DNA from: Pseudarthrobacter polychromogenes
GTDB taxonomy: Bacteria; Actinomycetota; Actinomycetes; Actinomycetales; Micrococcaceae
Direction of reading: 5' to 3'
Assembly (NCBI RefSeq): GCF_014644495.1
Contig: NZ_BMKU01000002.1
Location: forward strand, 310,001 to 374,000
DNA length: 64,000 nucleotides
In this document: positions 26,605 to 35,322 of the stretch, one piece after another
Numbering within the stretch: the first letter of the stretch is position 1
Layout of the letters: the number at the start of each line of letters is the position of its first letter
Notes under the pieces: generated by a model
Told to the model about the DNA's origin: nothing
The model's input: only the letters and a program-made list of their open reading frames with translations
Database searches by the model: none
Program-made: the position numbers and the translations under genes

Positions 26605-27987
26605 ATGAGTACGGAAAAGTCCGCCGCGCGGCGGCCCGAGGAAACCGACGTCAAGTCCTCAGGCCTGAAGAAGGTCGTCACGGCCTCCATGGCCGGCACC
26701 GTGGTTGAGTGGTACGAGTTCTTCCTCTACGCCTCCGCCGCCACTCTCGTGTTCGGCAAGCTGTTCTTCCCCAACTCCGGAACCGAGCTGGACGGCATTA
26801 TCGCAGCCTTCGTCACCTATGCGGTCGGCTTCGTTGCCCGCCCCATCGGCGGCATCGTCTTCGGCCACTTCGGCGACAAGTTCGGCCGCAAGCAGCTGCT
26901 GCAGCTGAGCATCATCCTGGTGGGTGTTGCCACCTTCCTCATGGGCTGCCTGCCGACCTTTGCGCAGATTGGCTACTGGGCGCCGGCGCTGCTGGTGTTC
27001 CTGCGCTTCGTCCAGGGCTTCGCGGTGGGCGGCGAATGGGGCGGCGCTGTGCTCCTCGTCGCCGAGCACAGCCCGAACAAGTCCCGCGGCTTCTGGTCAA
27101 GCTGGCCGCAGTCCGCTGTCCCCATGGGCAACCTGCTCGCCACCGCCGTGCTGTTCACCCTGTCCTCCACCCTCTCCCCGGAAGCCTTCCTCGGCTGGGG
27201 CTGGCGCGTAGCCTTCTGGCTCTCCGCAGTGATCGTCATCATCGGCTACTACATCCGTACCAAGGTCCAGGACGCGCCGATCTTCCTGGAGGCCCGCAAG
27301 GAAGTCACTGTCGAGAACAAGGGCTACGGTGTTGCCGAAGTCTTCCGCCGGTACCCGCGCGGTGTGTTCACCGCCATGGGCCTGCGCTTTGCGGAGAACA
27401 TCCTTTACTACCTCGTAGTCACGTTCTCCATCACCTACCTGAAGGTGGTTGTGCAGACGGACACCTCCCGCATCCTGCTCCTCCTGCTGGTGGCACACTT
27501 CATCCACTTCTGCGCAGTACCCCTGGTGGGCAAGATGTCCGATTCCCTGGGACGCCGCCCGGTATACATGGCCGGTGCAATCCTCGCCGGAACCTGGGGC
27601 TTCTTCGCCTTCCCCATGATGGACACCGGCAATGACATGGTTATCCTGGCGGCCATCACCATCGGCCTGCTGTTCCACGCCCTCATGTACGCCGGCCAGC
27701 CGTCCATCATGGCCGAAATGTTCCCCACCCGCATGCGGTACTCGGGCGTTTCCCTCGGCTACCAGGTGACCTCCATCGTGGCCGGCTCGCTGGCGCCCAT
27801 CATCGCCAGCTCGCTGCTGGGCAGCTTCGGCTCGTCCGTTCCGGTGGCGTTCTACCTCCTGGGCGCCTGCGTGGTGACTGCGATCTCGGTGTTCTTCCTC
27901 AAGGAAACCCGCGGCATCTCGCTGCATGACGTTGATGCCGCCGACGCCCAGGGCACCGCCGACCTTCTGGCCGCAGCCAAGAAATAG
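26605..27987 (+). CDS. MHS-family MFS metabolite:proton symporter
   Basis: 460 residues from the ATG at 26605, preceded by GAAGGAG at 7 nt; 40 extra upstream residues of the open frame are arginine-rich and unlike the family. Twelve membrane segments, with the start 'TVVEWYEFFLYASAATLVFGKLFFP', the MFS A-motif 'GHFGDKFGRKQLL', and 'RFVQGFAVGGEWGGAVLL' typical of the metabolite:H+ symporter (MHS) group that carries shikimate, alpha-ketoglutarate, proline/betaine or small acids. Substrate unknown. Its neighbours (alcohol dehydrogenase, mmsB, mmsA) suggest uptake of a small organic acid or hydroxy-acid that is then oxidised. Confidence 0.88.
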   Translation: MSTEKSAARRPEETDVKSSGLKKVVTASMAGTVVEWYEFFLYASAATLVFGKLFFPNSGTELDGIIAAFVTYAVGFVARPIGGIVFGHFGDKFGRKQLLQLSIILVGVATFLMGCLPTFAQIGYWAPALLVFLRFVQGFAVGGEWGGAVLLVAEHSPNKSRGFWSSWPQSAVPMGNLLATAVLFTLSSTLSPEAFLGWGWRVAFWLSAVIVIIGYYIRTKVQDAPIFLEARKEVTVENKGYGVAEVFRRYPRGVFTAMGLRFAENILYYLVVTFSITYLKVVVQTDTSRILLLLLVAHFIHFCAVPLVGKMSDSLGRRPVYMAGAILAGTWGFFAFPMMDTGNDMVILAAITIGLLFHALMYAGQPSIMAEMFPTRMRYSGVSLGYQVTSIVAGSLAPIIASSLLGSFGSSVPVAFYLLGACVVTAISVFFLKETRGISLHDVDAADAQGTADLLAAAKK

Positions 27988-28028
27988 CCGTCAGGAAAGC
28001 AGTCCCCACGGCACAGCATCACGGACAC

Positions 28029-28073
28029 GGCAGCTGCCCGGACCTGCACGCAGCGCAGGGCCGGGCAGCTGCC
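28029..28073 (+). terminator. Strong hairpin between the transporter and dehydrogenase genes
   Basis: GGCAGCTGCCCGG (28029-28041) and CCGGGCAGCTGCC (28061-28073) form a perfect 13-bp stem. CCTGC and GCAGG pair inside the loop. Only TGTTG follows, so it may attenuate rather than fully stop transcription into the next gene. Confidence 0.6.
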
Positions 28074-28101
28074 TGTTGACAACCATAAAGTCAGGAACAC
28101 C

Positions 28102-29220
28102 ATGCGAGCAGCAGTCCTCTATTCCACAGTCCCTCCCGGCACCAGCTATGCTGAATCGCAGCCGCTGGTGGTCCAGGAGCTCAGCCGTCCCGAACCCCGC
28201 GCCGGCGAGCTGGGTGTCACCATCACTTACTCCAGCCTGTGCCACTCAGACCTGTCAGTCGTGGACGGATCCCGCGTCCGGCCGCTTCCCATGGCACTGG
28301 GGCACGAGGCCGTAGGGCGGGTGGCGGCGGTGGGTGAGGGCGTCACCGACGTTGCGGTGGGGGACCACGTTGTCCTCGTTTTCGTCCCCAGTTGCGGTTC
28401 CTGCCGTGCCTGCCTGGCGGGGCGGCCCGCGCTCTGCCACCGGGCAGCGGAGGTCAACGGCTCCGGGGACCTTCTGCACGGCGAGGCGCTGCTGCGCACG
28501 CCTGCGGGGGAGCGGATCAACCACCACCTGGGGGTTTCGGCGTTCGCGGATTACGCGGTGGTGGCCCGCGAATCAGTGGTGGTGATCGACGACGACGTCC
28601 CCGACACAGTCGCGGCGATGTTCGGTTGCGCCGTGCTCACCGGAATGGGTGCCGTCCTCAACACGGCCGACATCCGGGAGGGCCAGTCCATCGCCGTTTT
28701 CGGTCTCGGTGCCGTGGGGCTTTCGGCCGTTATGGCTGCCGCGCTCGCCGGTGCCTCCGCGGTCATTGCCATTGATCCGAACACGGCCAAGCACGGACTT
28801 GCCCTGAAGTGTGGGGCAACCGCGGTGGGGACTCCGGAGGACGCCGGCCGCCTGATCGCGGAAGCCGCCGGTGACGGTGTGGACATCGCGGTCGAGGCCG
28901 TGGGCTCGGCAAGGGTGATTGCGTCCTGCCTCGGGCATGTGACAAGGGGCGGCGCCGTGGTTTCCGTCGGCCTGCCGCACCCCACCGCAGAGCTGACGGT
29001 GCCTGCGCTGCAGTTTGCCGGCGCGGGCAAGCGGCTGCTGGGCTCCTACATGGGCGACGCCGTCCCGGATCGGGACATTCCCCTCTACCTGGGGTACTGG
29101 CGCGAGGGTAGGCTCCCCGTAGAACTGCTGCACACGGACACCAGGCCCCTCGCGGAGATCAACGAAGGCCTTGATGCCCTCGCAGCCGGGCAGGTGGTGA
29201 GGCGGCTCTTCCAGGCGTGA
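28102..29220 (+). CDS. Zinc-dependent alcohol dehydrogenase (MDR family)
   Basis: 372 residues. NAD(P)-dependent medium-chain dehydrogenase. The catalytic zinc ligand lies in 'SSLCHSDLSVVDG', the His/Glu in 'ALGHEAVGRV', and four structural cysteines in CGSCRACLAGRPALC. A second catalytic Cys is in 'MFGCAVLTGMGAV', which is typical of class III-like and bacterial AdhC-type enzymes. The coenzyme site is 'VFGLGAVGLSAVMAAALAG'. The substrate is unknown. Its position between an MHS transporter and the mmsB/mmsA genes suggests oxidation of an alcohol or hydroxy-acid intermediate of the same pathway. It is convergent with the LysR gene. Confidence 0.88.
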   Translation: MRAAVLYSTVPPGTSYAESQPLVVQELSRPEPRAGELGVTITYSSLCHSDLSVVDGSRVRPLPMALGHEAVGRVAAVGEGVTDVAVGDHVVLVFVPSCGSCRACLAGRPALCHRAAEVNGSGDLLHGEALLRTPAGERINHHLGVSAFADYAVVARESVVVIDDDVPDTVAAMFGCAVLTGMGAVLNTADIREGQSIAVFGLGAVGLSAVMAAALAGASAVIAIDPNTAKHGLALKCGATAVGTPEDAGRLIAEAAGDGVDIAVEAVGSARVIASCLGHVTRGGAVVSVGLPHPTAELTVPALQFAGAGKRLLGSYMGDAVPDRDIPLYLGYWREGRLPVELLHTDTRPLAEINEGLDALAAGQVVRRLFQA

Positions 29221-29276
29221 AACTGGCCCGCCGGCCACCACCCGGTTTGTCAACAGCGCAGTGTCCCAACAGCAGC

Positions 29277-30176
29277 TCAGGCGGCCAGCAGATCCTGGCG
29301 CTCCGCCACCTCATGCTGGAGCGCGCCGATCACGGCCTGCACCCGGGCGGACCGCAGCGACTCCGGGCGGGCCACGGCCCAGATGGGGACCTGGCGCTGG
29401 AACGCTTCGGGGAGTACCGGAACGAACTCCGGGTTGCGCGCCACCATGAAGTTCGGCAGCAGCCCGATCCCGGCGCCCCGGCGGACCGCCTCGACTTGGG
29501 CAAAAATGCTCGTCGCTTGGAAGCTGGACTTCGGCATCGGCAGCTGCGAGGACCGGTGCCCCAGTTCGGCCACCTGGAGCGCCGACTCAACGTAAGAGAC
29601 GAAGCCGTGCTGCCCCACGCCGTCGGGCGTTCCCGGCAGGCCGTGCTCCGCCGCGTAGGCGGGGCTGGCGTAAAGCCGGAGGAAGTAGTTGGTCAGGAAG
29701 ATGGCCTGGGCGTTGCTCACGTCGGTGCGGCCCACCACCACCTCAAGGTCCACGCCGGAGCGGTTCTGGCTGACCCTGCGCGTGGCGCTCAACATTTCCA
29801 CGTTCAGCAGTGGATGCCGCTGTTGCAGGCGGACCAGCGCGGGCGTGACGAATTCGGCGCCGAAACCGTCCGAGGTGCTGATGCGCACCATGCCGGAGAG
29901 AGCGTCCCGGTCCTGGCTTGTGGCAGCGGCCAGTGAACCCAGTGTTTCCTCGATCCTTTCCGCCGCGGCGACGGCCGAAGCTCCGAGCTCCGTCAGTTCC
30001 CACCCATGCGGGCTGCGCTCCAGGGTGCGGCCGCCCAGCTGCCTGTCGAGGGCCAGGATCCGGCGCGAAATGGTGGTGTGCGTCGTGCCCAGCGTTTCGG
30101 CGACGGCGTTGAAGCGCCCCAGCCGGGCCACTGTCAGCAGGATCAGCAGGTCGTCCGGACTCGGCAGCTGCGCCAT
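29277..30176 (-). CDS. LysR-family transcriptional regulator
   Basis: 299 residues from the ATG at 30176, preceded on its strand by GGGAGG; a 21-codon extension to 30239 would cross the operator palindrome. N-terminal HTH ('ARLGRFNAVAETLGTTHTTISRRILALDRQLG') and a substrate-binding-like effector domain. It is divergent from mmsB with a palindromic operator in the spacer, and convergent with the alcohol dehydrogenase. The cluster it sits in (transporter, dehydrogenase, mmsB, mmsA) is its probable regulon. Confidence 0.86.
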   Translation of the reverse strand: MAQLPSPDDLLILLTVARLGRFNAVAETLGTTHTTISRRILALDRQLGGRTLERSPHGWELTELGASAVAAAERIEETLGSLAAATSQDRDALSGMVRISTSDGFGAEFVTPALVRLQQRHPLLNVEMLSATRRVSQNRSGVDLEVVVGRTDVSNAQAIFLTNYFLRLYASPAYAAEHGLPGTPDGVGQHGFVSYVESALQVAELGHRSSQLPMPKSSFQATSIFAQVEAVRRGAGIGLLPNFMVARNPEFVPVLPEAFQRQVPIWAVARPESLRSARVQAVIGALQHEVAERQDLLAA

Positions 30177-30191
30177 GCCTGCCTCCCATCT

Positions 30192-30209
30192 ATGTGCATC
30201 AGTGCACAT
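30192..30209. promoter_or_regulatory. Palindromic operator between the LysR gene and mmsB
   Basis: ATGTGCA-TCAG-TGCACAT, perfect 7-bp arms, located between divergent start codons. It is a good candidate for autoregulation and mmsBA control by the LysR protein. Confidence 0.6.
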
Positions 30210-30310
30210 GCCATCTGTGATTTTTTCCCTTGATTGCACTATAGCGGGGTGTGATGGTGGACACAGACTTTACGGCCGCCGGCCGGAGGCACAGCAAAGG
30301 AGCTTAAGCC

Positions 30311-31213
30311 ATGGCAGTAATTGGTTGGATTGGTTTGGGGAACATGGGCGGGTCCATGTCGGCGAACCTGGCAAAGGCAGGGCATGACGTGAGGGGGTTC
30401 GACCTCAACCCGGCAGCCCTGGCCGCGGCAAAGGCCGGTGGGGTAAAGCCCGCGGGGAGCATCGCCGAGGCGGTCGCGGGCGCGGACGCCGTGTTCACCA
30501 TGCTTCCGAAAGGCGAGCACGCCAAGGCTGTCTACCTGGGCGGCGACGGGGTGCTGGCGCACGCCGATACCCGCACCCTCCTCATAGATTCCTCCACCAT
30601 CGATATCGCAGCCGCGAAGGAACTGCACGACGCCGCCGCTGCCGCCGGCTTCCGCTTCGTCGACGCCCCGGTGTCGGGCGGGATGAGCGGCGCCAAGGCA
30701 GGAACGCTGACGTTCATGGTGGGCGGCGAGGCGGATGCCGTGGCCGACGCCAGCCGCTTCATCGAGCCGATGGCCGCCAACATCATCCCCACCGGGGGTG
30801 CCACTACGGGACAGGCGGCCAAGATCTGCAACAACCTGATGCTCCTGATCAACCTGGCGTCCACGGCCGAGGGTGCCGTGCTGGCGGACAGGCTGGGCCT
30901 GGACAAGAAAGTCTTCTGGGACATCGCCTCGGTTTCCTCCGGAGACAGCTGGGCCCTGCGCACCTGGTACCCCGTACCCGGTGTCGTTCCCACTGCCGCA
31001 TCCAACAACGGCTTCGCACCCACGTTCACCGCCGAACTGGCGAACAAGGACATCGGACTGGCCATCAGCGCCGCGGAGGACACGGGAACGCCGCTAGAAA
31101 TCGGCCGGCATGTGCAGCAGCTGTACCAGCGCCTTATCGACGCCGGTGACGCCGGCAAGGACTGCTCCATGATCATCAAGCTTGCCGACGGCTCGCTCGA
31201 TGCAGCGAAGTAG
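30311..31213 (+). CDS. mmsB: 3-hydroxyisobutyrate dehydrogenase
   Basis: 300 residues. Oxidises 3-hydroxyisobutyrate to methylmalonate semialdehyde with NAD+ in valine catabolism. The N-terminal Rossmann motif is 'GWIGLGNMGGSMSANLAKAG', followed by the substrate signature 'FVDAPVSGGMSGAKAGTL' and the catalytic Lys in 'GQAAKICNNLML'. 'SGDSWALRTW' and 'FTAELANKDIGLA' are characteristic of this enzyme rather than other beta-hydroxyacid dehydrogenases. RBS: AGGAGC before the ATG. mmsA lies 61 nt downstream. Confidence 0.92.
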   Translation: MAVIGWIGLGNMGGSMSANLAKAGHDVRGFDLNPAALAAAKAGGVKPAGSIAEAVAGADAVFTMLPKGEHAKAVYLGGDGVLAHADTRTLLIDSSTIDIAAAKELHDAAAAAGFRFVDAPVSGGMSGAKAGTLTFMVGGEADAVADASRFIEPMAANIIPTGGATTGQAAKICNNLMLLINLASTAEGAVLADRLGLDKKVFWDIASVSSGDSWALRTWYPVPGVVPTAASNNGFAPTFTAELANKDIGLAISAAEDTGTPLEIGRHVQQLYQRLIDAGDAGKDCSMIIKLADGSLDAAK

Positions 31214-31274
31214 CTGTTTTCGCGAACCCGCCGTCCACACCACAGCCATCTGAACGCCTTAGAAAGAGACCTCC

Positions 31275-32759
31275 GTGCACACCATTCCGCATTACATCAA
31301 CGGCAGCCGCGTCACCGATGCCGAGCGCTTCGGCCCCGTCTTCAATCCCGCCACCGGCGAGCAGGAAAAGCAGGTGGCGCTGGCCTCCGCGGACAGGGTG
31401 GAGGAAGCCATCGCCGCGGCCAAAGCCGCGCTGCCGGCCTGGCGGGCCGCGAGCCTTGCCAAGCGGACCAACATCTTTTTCCGTGTCCGCGAAATCCTCA
31501 ACGAGCGCAAGCCCGAGCTCGCCGCCATCCTGACCAGCGAGCACGGAAAAGTGCTCTCGGATGCCGAAGGGGAGATCTCCCGCGGCCTTGAGAACATCGA
31601 GTTCGCCACCGGCCTGTCCCACATGCTCAAGGGAGAACGCTCCGAGCAGGTGTCCAGCGGTGTGGATGTCCACTCCGTCCGGCAGCCTGTGGGCGTGGTG
31701 GCCTGCATTACGCCGTTCAACTTTCCGGCCATGGTGCCGCTCTGGATGATCGGCAGCGCCCTGGCATGCGGCAACACGGTGCTTTTGAAACCCAGCGAGA
31801 AGGATCCGTCCTCGGCCGTGTTCATCGCGGAGGCCTTCGCGGAGGCGGGCCTGCCTGCCGGCGTGCTGAACGTGGTCCAGGGCGACAAGGAGGCGGTGGA
31901 CGTCCTGCTCGAGCACCCGGACGTCAAAGCCGTCAGCTTCGTGGGCTCAACGCCCATCGCGCAGTCGATCTACAAGCGCGCAGCGGACCATGGCAAGCGG
32001 GTCCAGGCCCTGGGCGGCGCCAAGAACCACATGGTGGTCCTGCCTGACGCTGACCTGGACATGGCGGCGGACGCGGCCATTTCGGCTGCCTACGGCTCCG
32101 CGGGTGAGCGCTGCATGGCGGTCAGCGTGCTCGTCGCCGTCGGCAATATCGCCGACGACCTCGTCGGGGCCATCAAAACCCGGATGGCCACCCTGAAGAT
32201 CGGTCCGGGCACCGATCCTGCTTCGCAGATGGGCCCGCTGATCACTGCAGAACACCGCGACAAAGTGGCGTCCTATGTGGCGGGCGCGGAAAACGAGGGC
32301 GCCACGGTGGTTGTTGACGGGCGCTCGCAGCAGTTCGATTCAAACGGGTTCTTCATCGGCGTCAGCCTGGTGGACCACGTGAAGCCGGGAATGAAGGTGT
32401 ACGACGACGAAATCTTCGGCCCCGTCCTGTCCGTGGTCCGCGTGGACACGTACAGTGACGCAGTCCGCCTGGTCAACGACAACGAGTTCGGCAACGGGGT
32501 TGCCATCTTCACCCGCGACGGCGGCGCCGCGCGGCAATTCGAGTTCGACGTCGAGGCGGGCATGGTGGGCGTCAACGTTCCCATCCCGGTGCCGGTGGGC
32601 ACTTTTTCCTTCGGCGGCTGGAAGAACTCGCTGTTCGGGGACACGCACATGTACGGGCCGGAGAGCATCCGGTTCTACACGCGCGGCAAGGTAGTGACCA
32701 CCCGGTGGCCGGACCCGGCGACCTCAGTCATCGACCTGGGCTTCCCCCAGGTGGACTAA
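31275..32759 (+). CDS. mmsA: CoA-acylating methylmalonate-semialdehyde dehydrogenase
   Basis: 494 residues from a GTG start. Aldehyde-dehydrogenase superfamily enzyme converting methylmalonate semialdehyde (or malonate semialdehyde) with CoA and NAD+ to propionyl- or acetyl-CoA. Marks: 'PVGVVACITPFNFPAMVPLW', 'VSFVGSTPIAQSIY', the catalytic Cys about 280 in 'GSAGERCMAVSV', and 'NVPIPVPVGTFSFGG'. Where non-acylating ALDHs carry the general-base glutamate, this protein reads 'LGGAKNHMVVLPDA', as expected for MmsA. It forms an operon with mmsB. Confidence 0.94.
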   Translation: MHTIPHYINGSRVTDAERFGPVFNPATGEQEKQVALASADRVEEAIAAAKAALPAWRAASLAKRTNIFFRVREILNERKPELAAILTSEHGKVLSDAEGEISRGLENIEFATGLSHMLKGERSEQVSSGVDVHSVRQPVGVVACITPFNFPAMVPLWMIGSALACGNTVLLKPSEKDPSSAVFIAEAFAEAGLPAGVLNVVQGDKEAVDVLLEHPDVKAVSFVGSTPIAQSIYKRAADHGKRVQALGGAKNHMVVLPDADLDMAADAAISAAYGSAGERCMAVSVLVAVGNIADDLVGAIKTRMATLKIGPGTDPASQMGPLITAEHRDKVASYVAGAENEGATVVVDGRSQQFDSNGFFIGVSLVDHVKPGMKVYDDEIFGPVLSVVRVDTYSDAVRLVNDNEFGNGVAIFTRDGGAARQFEFDVEAGMVGVNVPIPVPVGTFSFGGWKNSLFGDTHMYGPESIRFYTRGKVVTTRWPDPATSVIDLGFPQVD

Positions 32760-32798
32760 GCCAGCAGGTCGACTGAAGAGACGGACGCCCGCTGTGCC

Positions 32799-33332
32799 CT
32801 AGCCGTCCATGATCTCGCTGCGGCGGGCCATGTACTCCTCAACGGACAGTTCACCGTTGCTGTACTGCTGGTCCAGTTCCGCGAGCTTGCGCGCCCGGAA
32901 CCCCTGCGGGGCCGACGGCGGCGGGGGAGTGGCGGGGGCAGCGGGCTGCTGCGGGGCTTCTTCGCGCTGGTTCTGCCCGTACGGCTGCTGCCCGTAAGGC
33001 TGCTGCCCGTACGGCGGAAACTGCTGGTCCGCGGGCGGGACCGGCGGGATGGGCTGGATCGGGGGCAAAGGCTGGCTGGGCGGGAGCGGCGCCGGCTGCC
33101 CGATCTGGCGGAAGCCTCCCGCGAGGTAGTCCTGCTGGGTGAAGCCGTCCCGGGGCTGCTTGCTCTGCGGGCCGCTGGAACCGGGGAACTGCCCGGAACC
33201 CGGGAACTGGTCCGGATACCGTCCCGAGAAGGTTTGCTGCTGGTCCCGGCGGGCCACAGACTTCCGGTACATCCGCATGGCCATCGGAATCACGAATGAC
33301 AGGATGATGATCCAGAAAAACAGGTTGCTCAC
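32799..33332 (-). CDS. Membrane-anchored protein with a C-terminal SHOCT domain
   Basis: 177 residues from the GTG at 33332, which places a hydrophobic helix (LFFWIIILSFVIPMAMRMY) at the N-terminus; the longer frame is arginine-rich nonsense. A Pro/Gln-rich low-complexity cytoplasmic or external linker follows, with tandem YGQQP units (visible as repeats in the DNA at about 32975-33010). It ends in a short SHOCT motif ('KLAELDQQYSNGELSVEEYMARR'). SHOCT domains are short C-terminal oligomerisation/recognition modules. The function is unknown. It is convergent with mmsA. Confidence 0.75.
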   Translation of the reverse strand: MSNLFFWIIILSFVIPMAMRMYRKSVARRDQQQTFSGRYPDQFPGSGQFPGSSGPQSKQPRDGFTQQDYLAGGFRQIGQPAPLPPSQPLPPIQPIPPVPPADQQFPPYGQQPYGQQPYGQNQREEAPQQPAAPATPPPPSAPQGFRARKLAELDQQYSNGELSVEEYMARRSEIMDG

Positions 33333-33390
33333 GGTGCTAAGCCTCTCGTGTGTGTCCCTCCAGCTTAACCCCGGCGCGTTAATACCGGGC

Positions 33391-34260
33391 TTAGTTCCGG
33401 ATGCCGGCTGCCGACCCCAGCGGACCCTCGCCTGATCCCAGCGGAACGCCCGGACCAAAGACGGGACCCGGCGTCGGCCGTTTTGCCGTAATGCCGTCAC
33501 CGGACGACTGGTTGCGCAGCCGGCGCAGCACCCACGGCACAAAGTACTGGCGGGCCCACACCAGATCGCCGGAACGGGCCTCCCGCCAGCTCCGGGGCGG
33601 GAACGGCTTGGGCTGGAGGGGCTGCAGGGTGTGCTCCACATTCAGCGAATCCAGCACCATGGCGGCAATGGTGTGGTGGCCCAGGGGCGAGAAGTGAAGC
33701 CGGTCCTCGTCCCACATTTGGGGATCGCTGAGCTGGCGGAGCGACCACATGTCCGCAATGACGGCGTCGTGCCGGGCGGCGACAGTCCGCAGGTTCTCGT
33801 TGTAGATGGCAACCTTGCTGCGGATCCTGCCGAGCACGGACGTGCCGGTGTCCGGGCCGTTGAACAGCACCACCGTGGCGCCGCCCATCGTAAGGATCTG
33901 AACCACGGAATCGAGCTTTGCGGCGAGGACGTCGGGATCCCCGCCCCGCCGCAGCAGGTCGTTTCCGCCCGCGGACAGGGTGACCAGGTCCGGCTTCAGC
34001 GCAAGGCACGGGGCGAGCTGCTGGTCCACGATCTGCTGCAGCAGCCGCCCGCGGACGGCGAGGTTGGCATAGGCGAAGTCCGGCTGGGTGCGGCCCAGTT
34101 CCTCGGCAACGCGGTCCGCCCAGCCGCGGAACCCGCCCGGGCTTGAGGGCTCGGGGTCCCCGATGCCTTCGGTAAAGGAGTCACCCATGGCCACATACCG
34201 GCTCCAAGGGTGGGAGCCGGCGGTCATGGATGGGGTCTCGATGGCGCTTGTGTCACTCAC
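33391..34260 (-). CDS. SGNH/GDSL-family hydrolase
   Basis: 289 residues from the GTG at 34260, which is preceded by CAGGAT and 6 nt (leaderless arrangement). The four SGNH blocks are visible: Ser in 'YVAMGDSFTEGIGD', Gly in 'LAVRGRLL', Asn in 'LSAGGNDLLRRGG', and the D-x-x-H in 'DEDRLHFSPLGH'. These enzymes hydrolyse esters of lipids, polysaccharide acetyl groups or small esters. No signal peptide is visible, so it is probably cytoplasmic. It is divergent from a second esterase-like gene. Confidence 0.87.
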   Translation of the reverse strand: MSDTSAIETPSMTAGSHPWSRYVAMGDSFTEGIGDPEPSSPGGFRGWADRVAEELGRTQPDFAYANLAVRGRLLQQIVDQQLAPCLALKPDLVTLSAGGNDLLRRGGDPDVLAAKLDSVVQILTMGGATVVLFNGPDTGTSVLGRIRSKVAIYNENLRTVAARHDAVIADMWSLRQLSDPQMWDEDRLHFSPLGHHTIAAMVLDSLNVEHTLQPLQPKPFPPRSWREARSGDLVWARQYFVPWVLRRLRNQSSGDGITAKRPTPGPVFGPGVPLGSGEGPLGSAAGIRN

Positions 34261-34272
34261 GGTCCTATCCTG
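34261..34272 (-). promoter_or_regulatory. Leaderless-type promoter of the SGNH hydrolase gene
   Basis: Minus strand CAGGAT (34272-34267), AGGACC (6 nt), then GTG at 34260. Confidence 0.45.
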
Positions 34273-34325
34273 CCTTTCGCTTCCCTGGCTACGCCAACGT
34301 AGGTAGTTACCTGTGGGTAACTGGT

Positions 34326-34339
34326 ATGAATGGAAACCA
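34326..34339 (+). promoter_or_regulatory. Leaderless-type promoter of the alpha/beta hydrolase gene
   Basis: TATGAAT (34325-34331), 7 nt, then ATG at 34339. The alternative ATG at 34330 lies inside the -10 itself and is therefore unlikely. Confidence 0.45.
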
Positions 34340-34989
34340 TGACTGACGCCGAAGTATTTCCTGCCCCTGTTGTCCTGTGGTCCCATCCGGAGGACCAGCG
34401 TGATGGCAAGCCCTTGCTGGTGCTCCTGCACGGCTACGGCGCGAACGAACAGGACCTGCTGAGCCTGGCCGACATGCTGCCCGGCGGCTTTGCCGTCGCG
34501 TCCGTCCGCGCCCCCATCGCCATGGGCCCGGGCTTCACCTGGTTCCCGCTCACGGCGTCCATCGACTACTCGCTGGACCGCGTCAAGGAAGCATCGGCCT
34601 ACGTGCTCGAGTGGATCGACGCCATCCGGGTGGGACACCCGTCGGTTACCCTTCTTGGCTTCTCGATGGGCATGGCTATGGCCACCACCCTGCTGCGGCA
34701 GCGGCCCACCGACTTCGCCGCCGTCGTCGGACTCTCAGGCTTCGTGGTGGACGCCGGCGACGATCCCAGCTTCCGGGACAGCGAGCTGGACGGCACCGTG
34801 CCCATGTTCTGGGGCCGCGACCAGCAGGACCCCGTGATCACCCCGGACAAGATCGACTTCACCATGGCCTGGGTCCGCAAGCACGTCAAGCTCACCAAGG
34901 TCCTCTACACGGGCATGTGGCACGGGATCAACCAGCAGGAGATCGGGCACGTGGGCGAGTTCCTCACGCATGAGGTTCTCAAGAAATAG
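34339..34989 (+). CDS. Alpha/beta hydrolase (phospholipase/carboxylesterase type)
   Basis: 216 residues. Oxyanion region 'LLVLLHGYGANEQDLL', nucleophile Ser in 'LLGFSMGMAMAT', Asp in 'RDQQDPVIT', His in 'GMWHGINQQEI'. The small size and 'HGYGANEQDLLSLADMLP' match the phospholipase/carboxylesterase (YpfH/Abhydrolase_2) family, which cleaves small carboxylic or thioesters in the cytosol. The substrate is unknown. The upstream spacer holds back-to-back promoters with the SGNH hydrolase. Confidence 0.86.
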   Translation: MTDAEVFPAPVVLWSHPEDQRDGKPLLVLLHGYGANEQDLLSLADMLPGGFAVASVRAPIAMGPGFTWFPLTASIDYSLDRVKEASAYVLEWIDAIRVGHPSVTLLGFSMGMAMATTLLRQRPTDFAAVVGLSGFVVDAGDDPSFRDSELDGTVPMFWGRDQQDPVITPDKIDFTMAWVRKHVKLTKVLYTGMWHGINQQEIGHVGEFLTHEVLKK

Positions 34990-35094
34990 AACGTACGACG
35001 GCGGGCGGCGGCTTCAGCGGCCCGGCCGGCGCCGGAGGCCTGCCTGCCCTGTCTGCCTGCCTGCCCTGCCTGTCTTCCTGCCCTGCGGGGGCGG
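34990..35094. repeat. CCTG-rich simple-sequence spacer
   Basis: Between the hydrolase and S4 genes, tandem CCTGYCTGCCTG-like units occur (about 35040-35085). It is low-complexity, with no gene or terminator recognised. Confidence 0.4.
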
Positions 35095-35322
35095 TCAGGC
35101 CTCCGGCGCGACGACCTTCACGGTCTGGCCGTTCACCGTGACGGTGTCGCCATTGTGCAGCTGCCGGCCGCGGCGGTCGTCGATCTCCCCGTTGACCTTG
35201 ACGAGACCGTTCTTGATGAGCTCCGCCGCCTCCACTCCGTCCTCCACCAGGTTGGCGAGCTTCAACAGCTGGCCCAGGCGGATCATGCTGTCGCGGATGG
35301 TGATCTCTTCAACATTGCTCAT
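35095..35322 (-). CDS. Small S4-domain RNA-binding protein
   Basis: 75 residues, essentially one S4 fold: 'IRLGQLLKLANLVEDGVEAAELI' followed by 'NGLVKVNGEIDDRRGRQLHNGDTV'. This matches the YbcJ/YaaA-type stand-alone S4 proteins that bind structured RNA such as rRNA or tRNA. The exact target is unknown. The ATG is preceded by CATCAT and 7 nt (leaderless arrangement). It is divergent from a DUF606 transporter gene, with only 33 bp between the two start codons. Confidence 0.87.
   Translation of the reverse strand: MSNVEEITIRDSMIRLGQLLKLANLVEDGVEAAELIKNGLVKVNGEIDDRRGRQLHNGDTVTVNGQTVKVVAPEA

Noticed and set aside
34990..35094. Possible small gene in the CCTG-rich spacer
   Set aside because: Low-complexity sequence without a supported start or conserved product.
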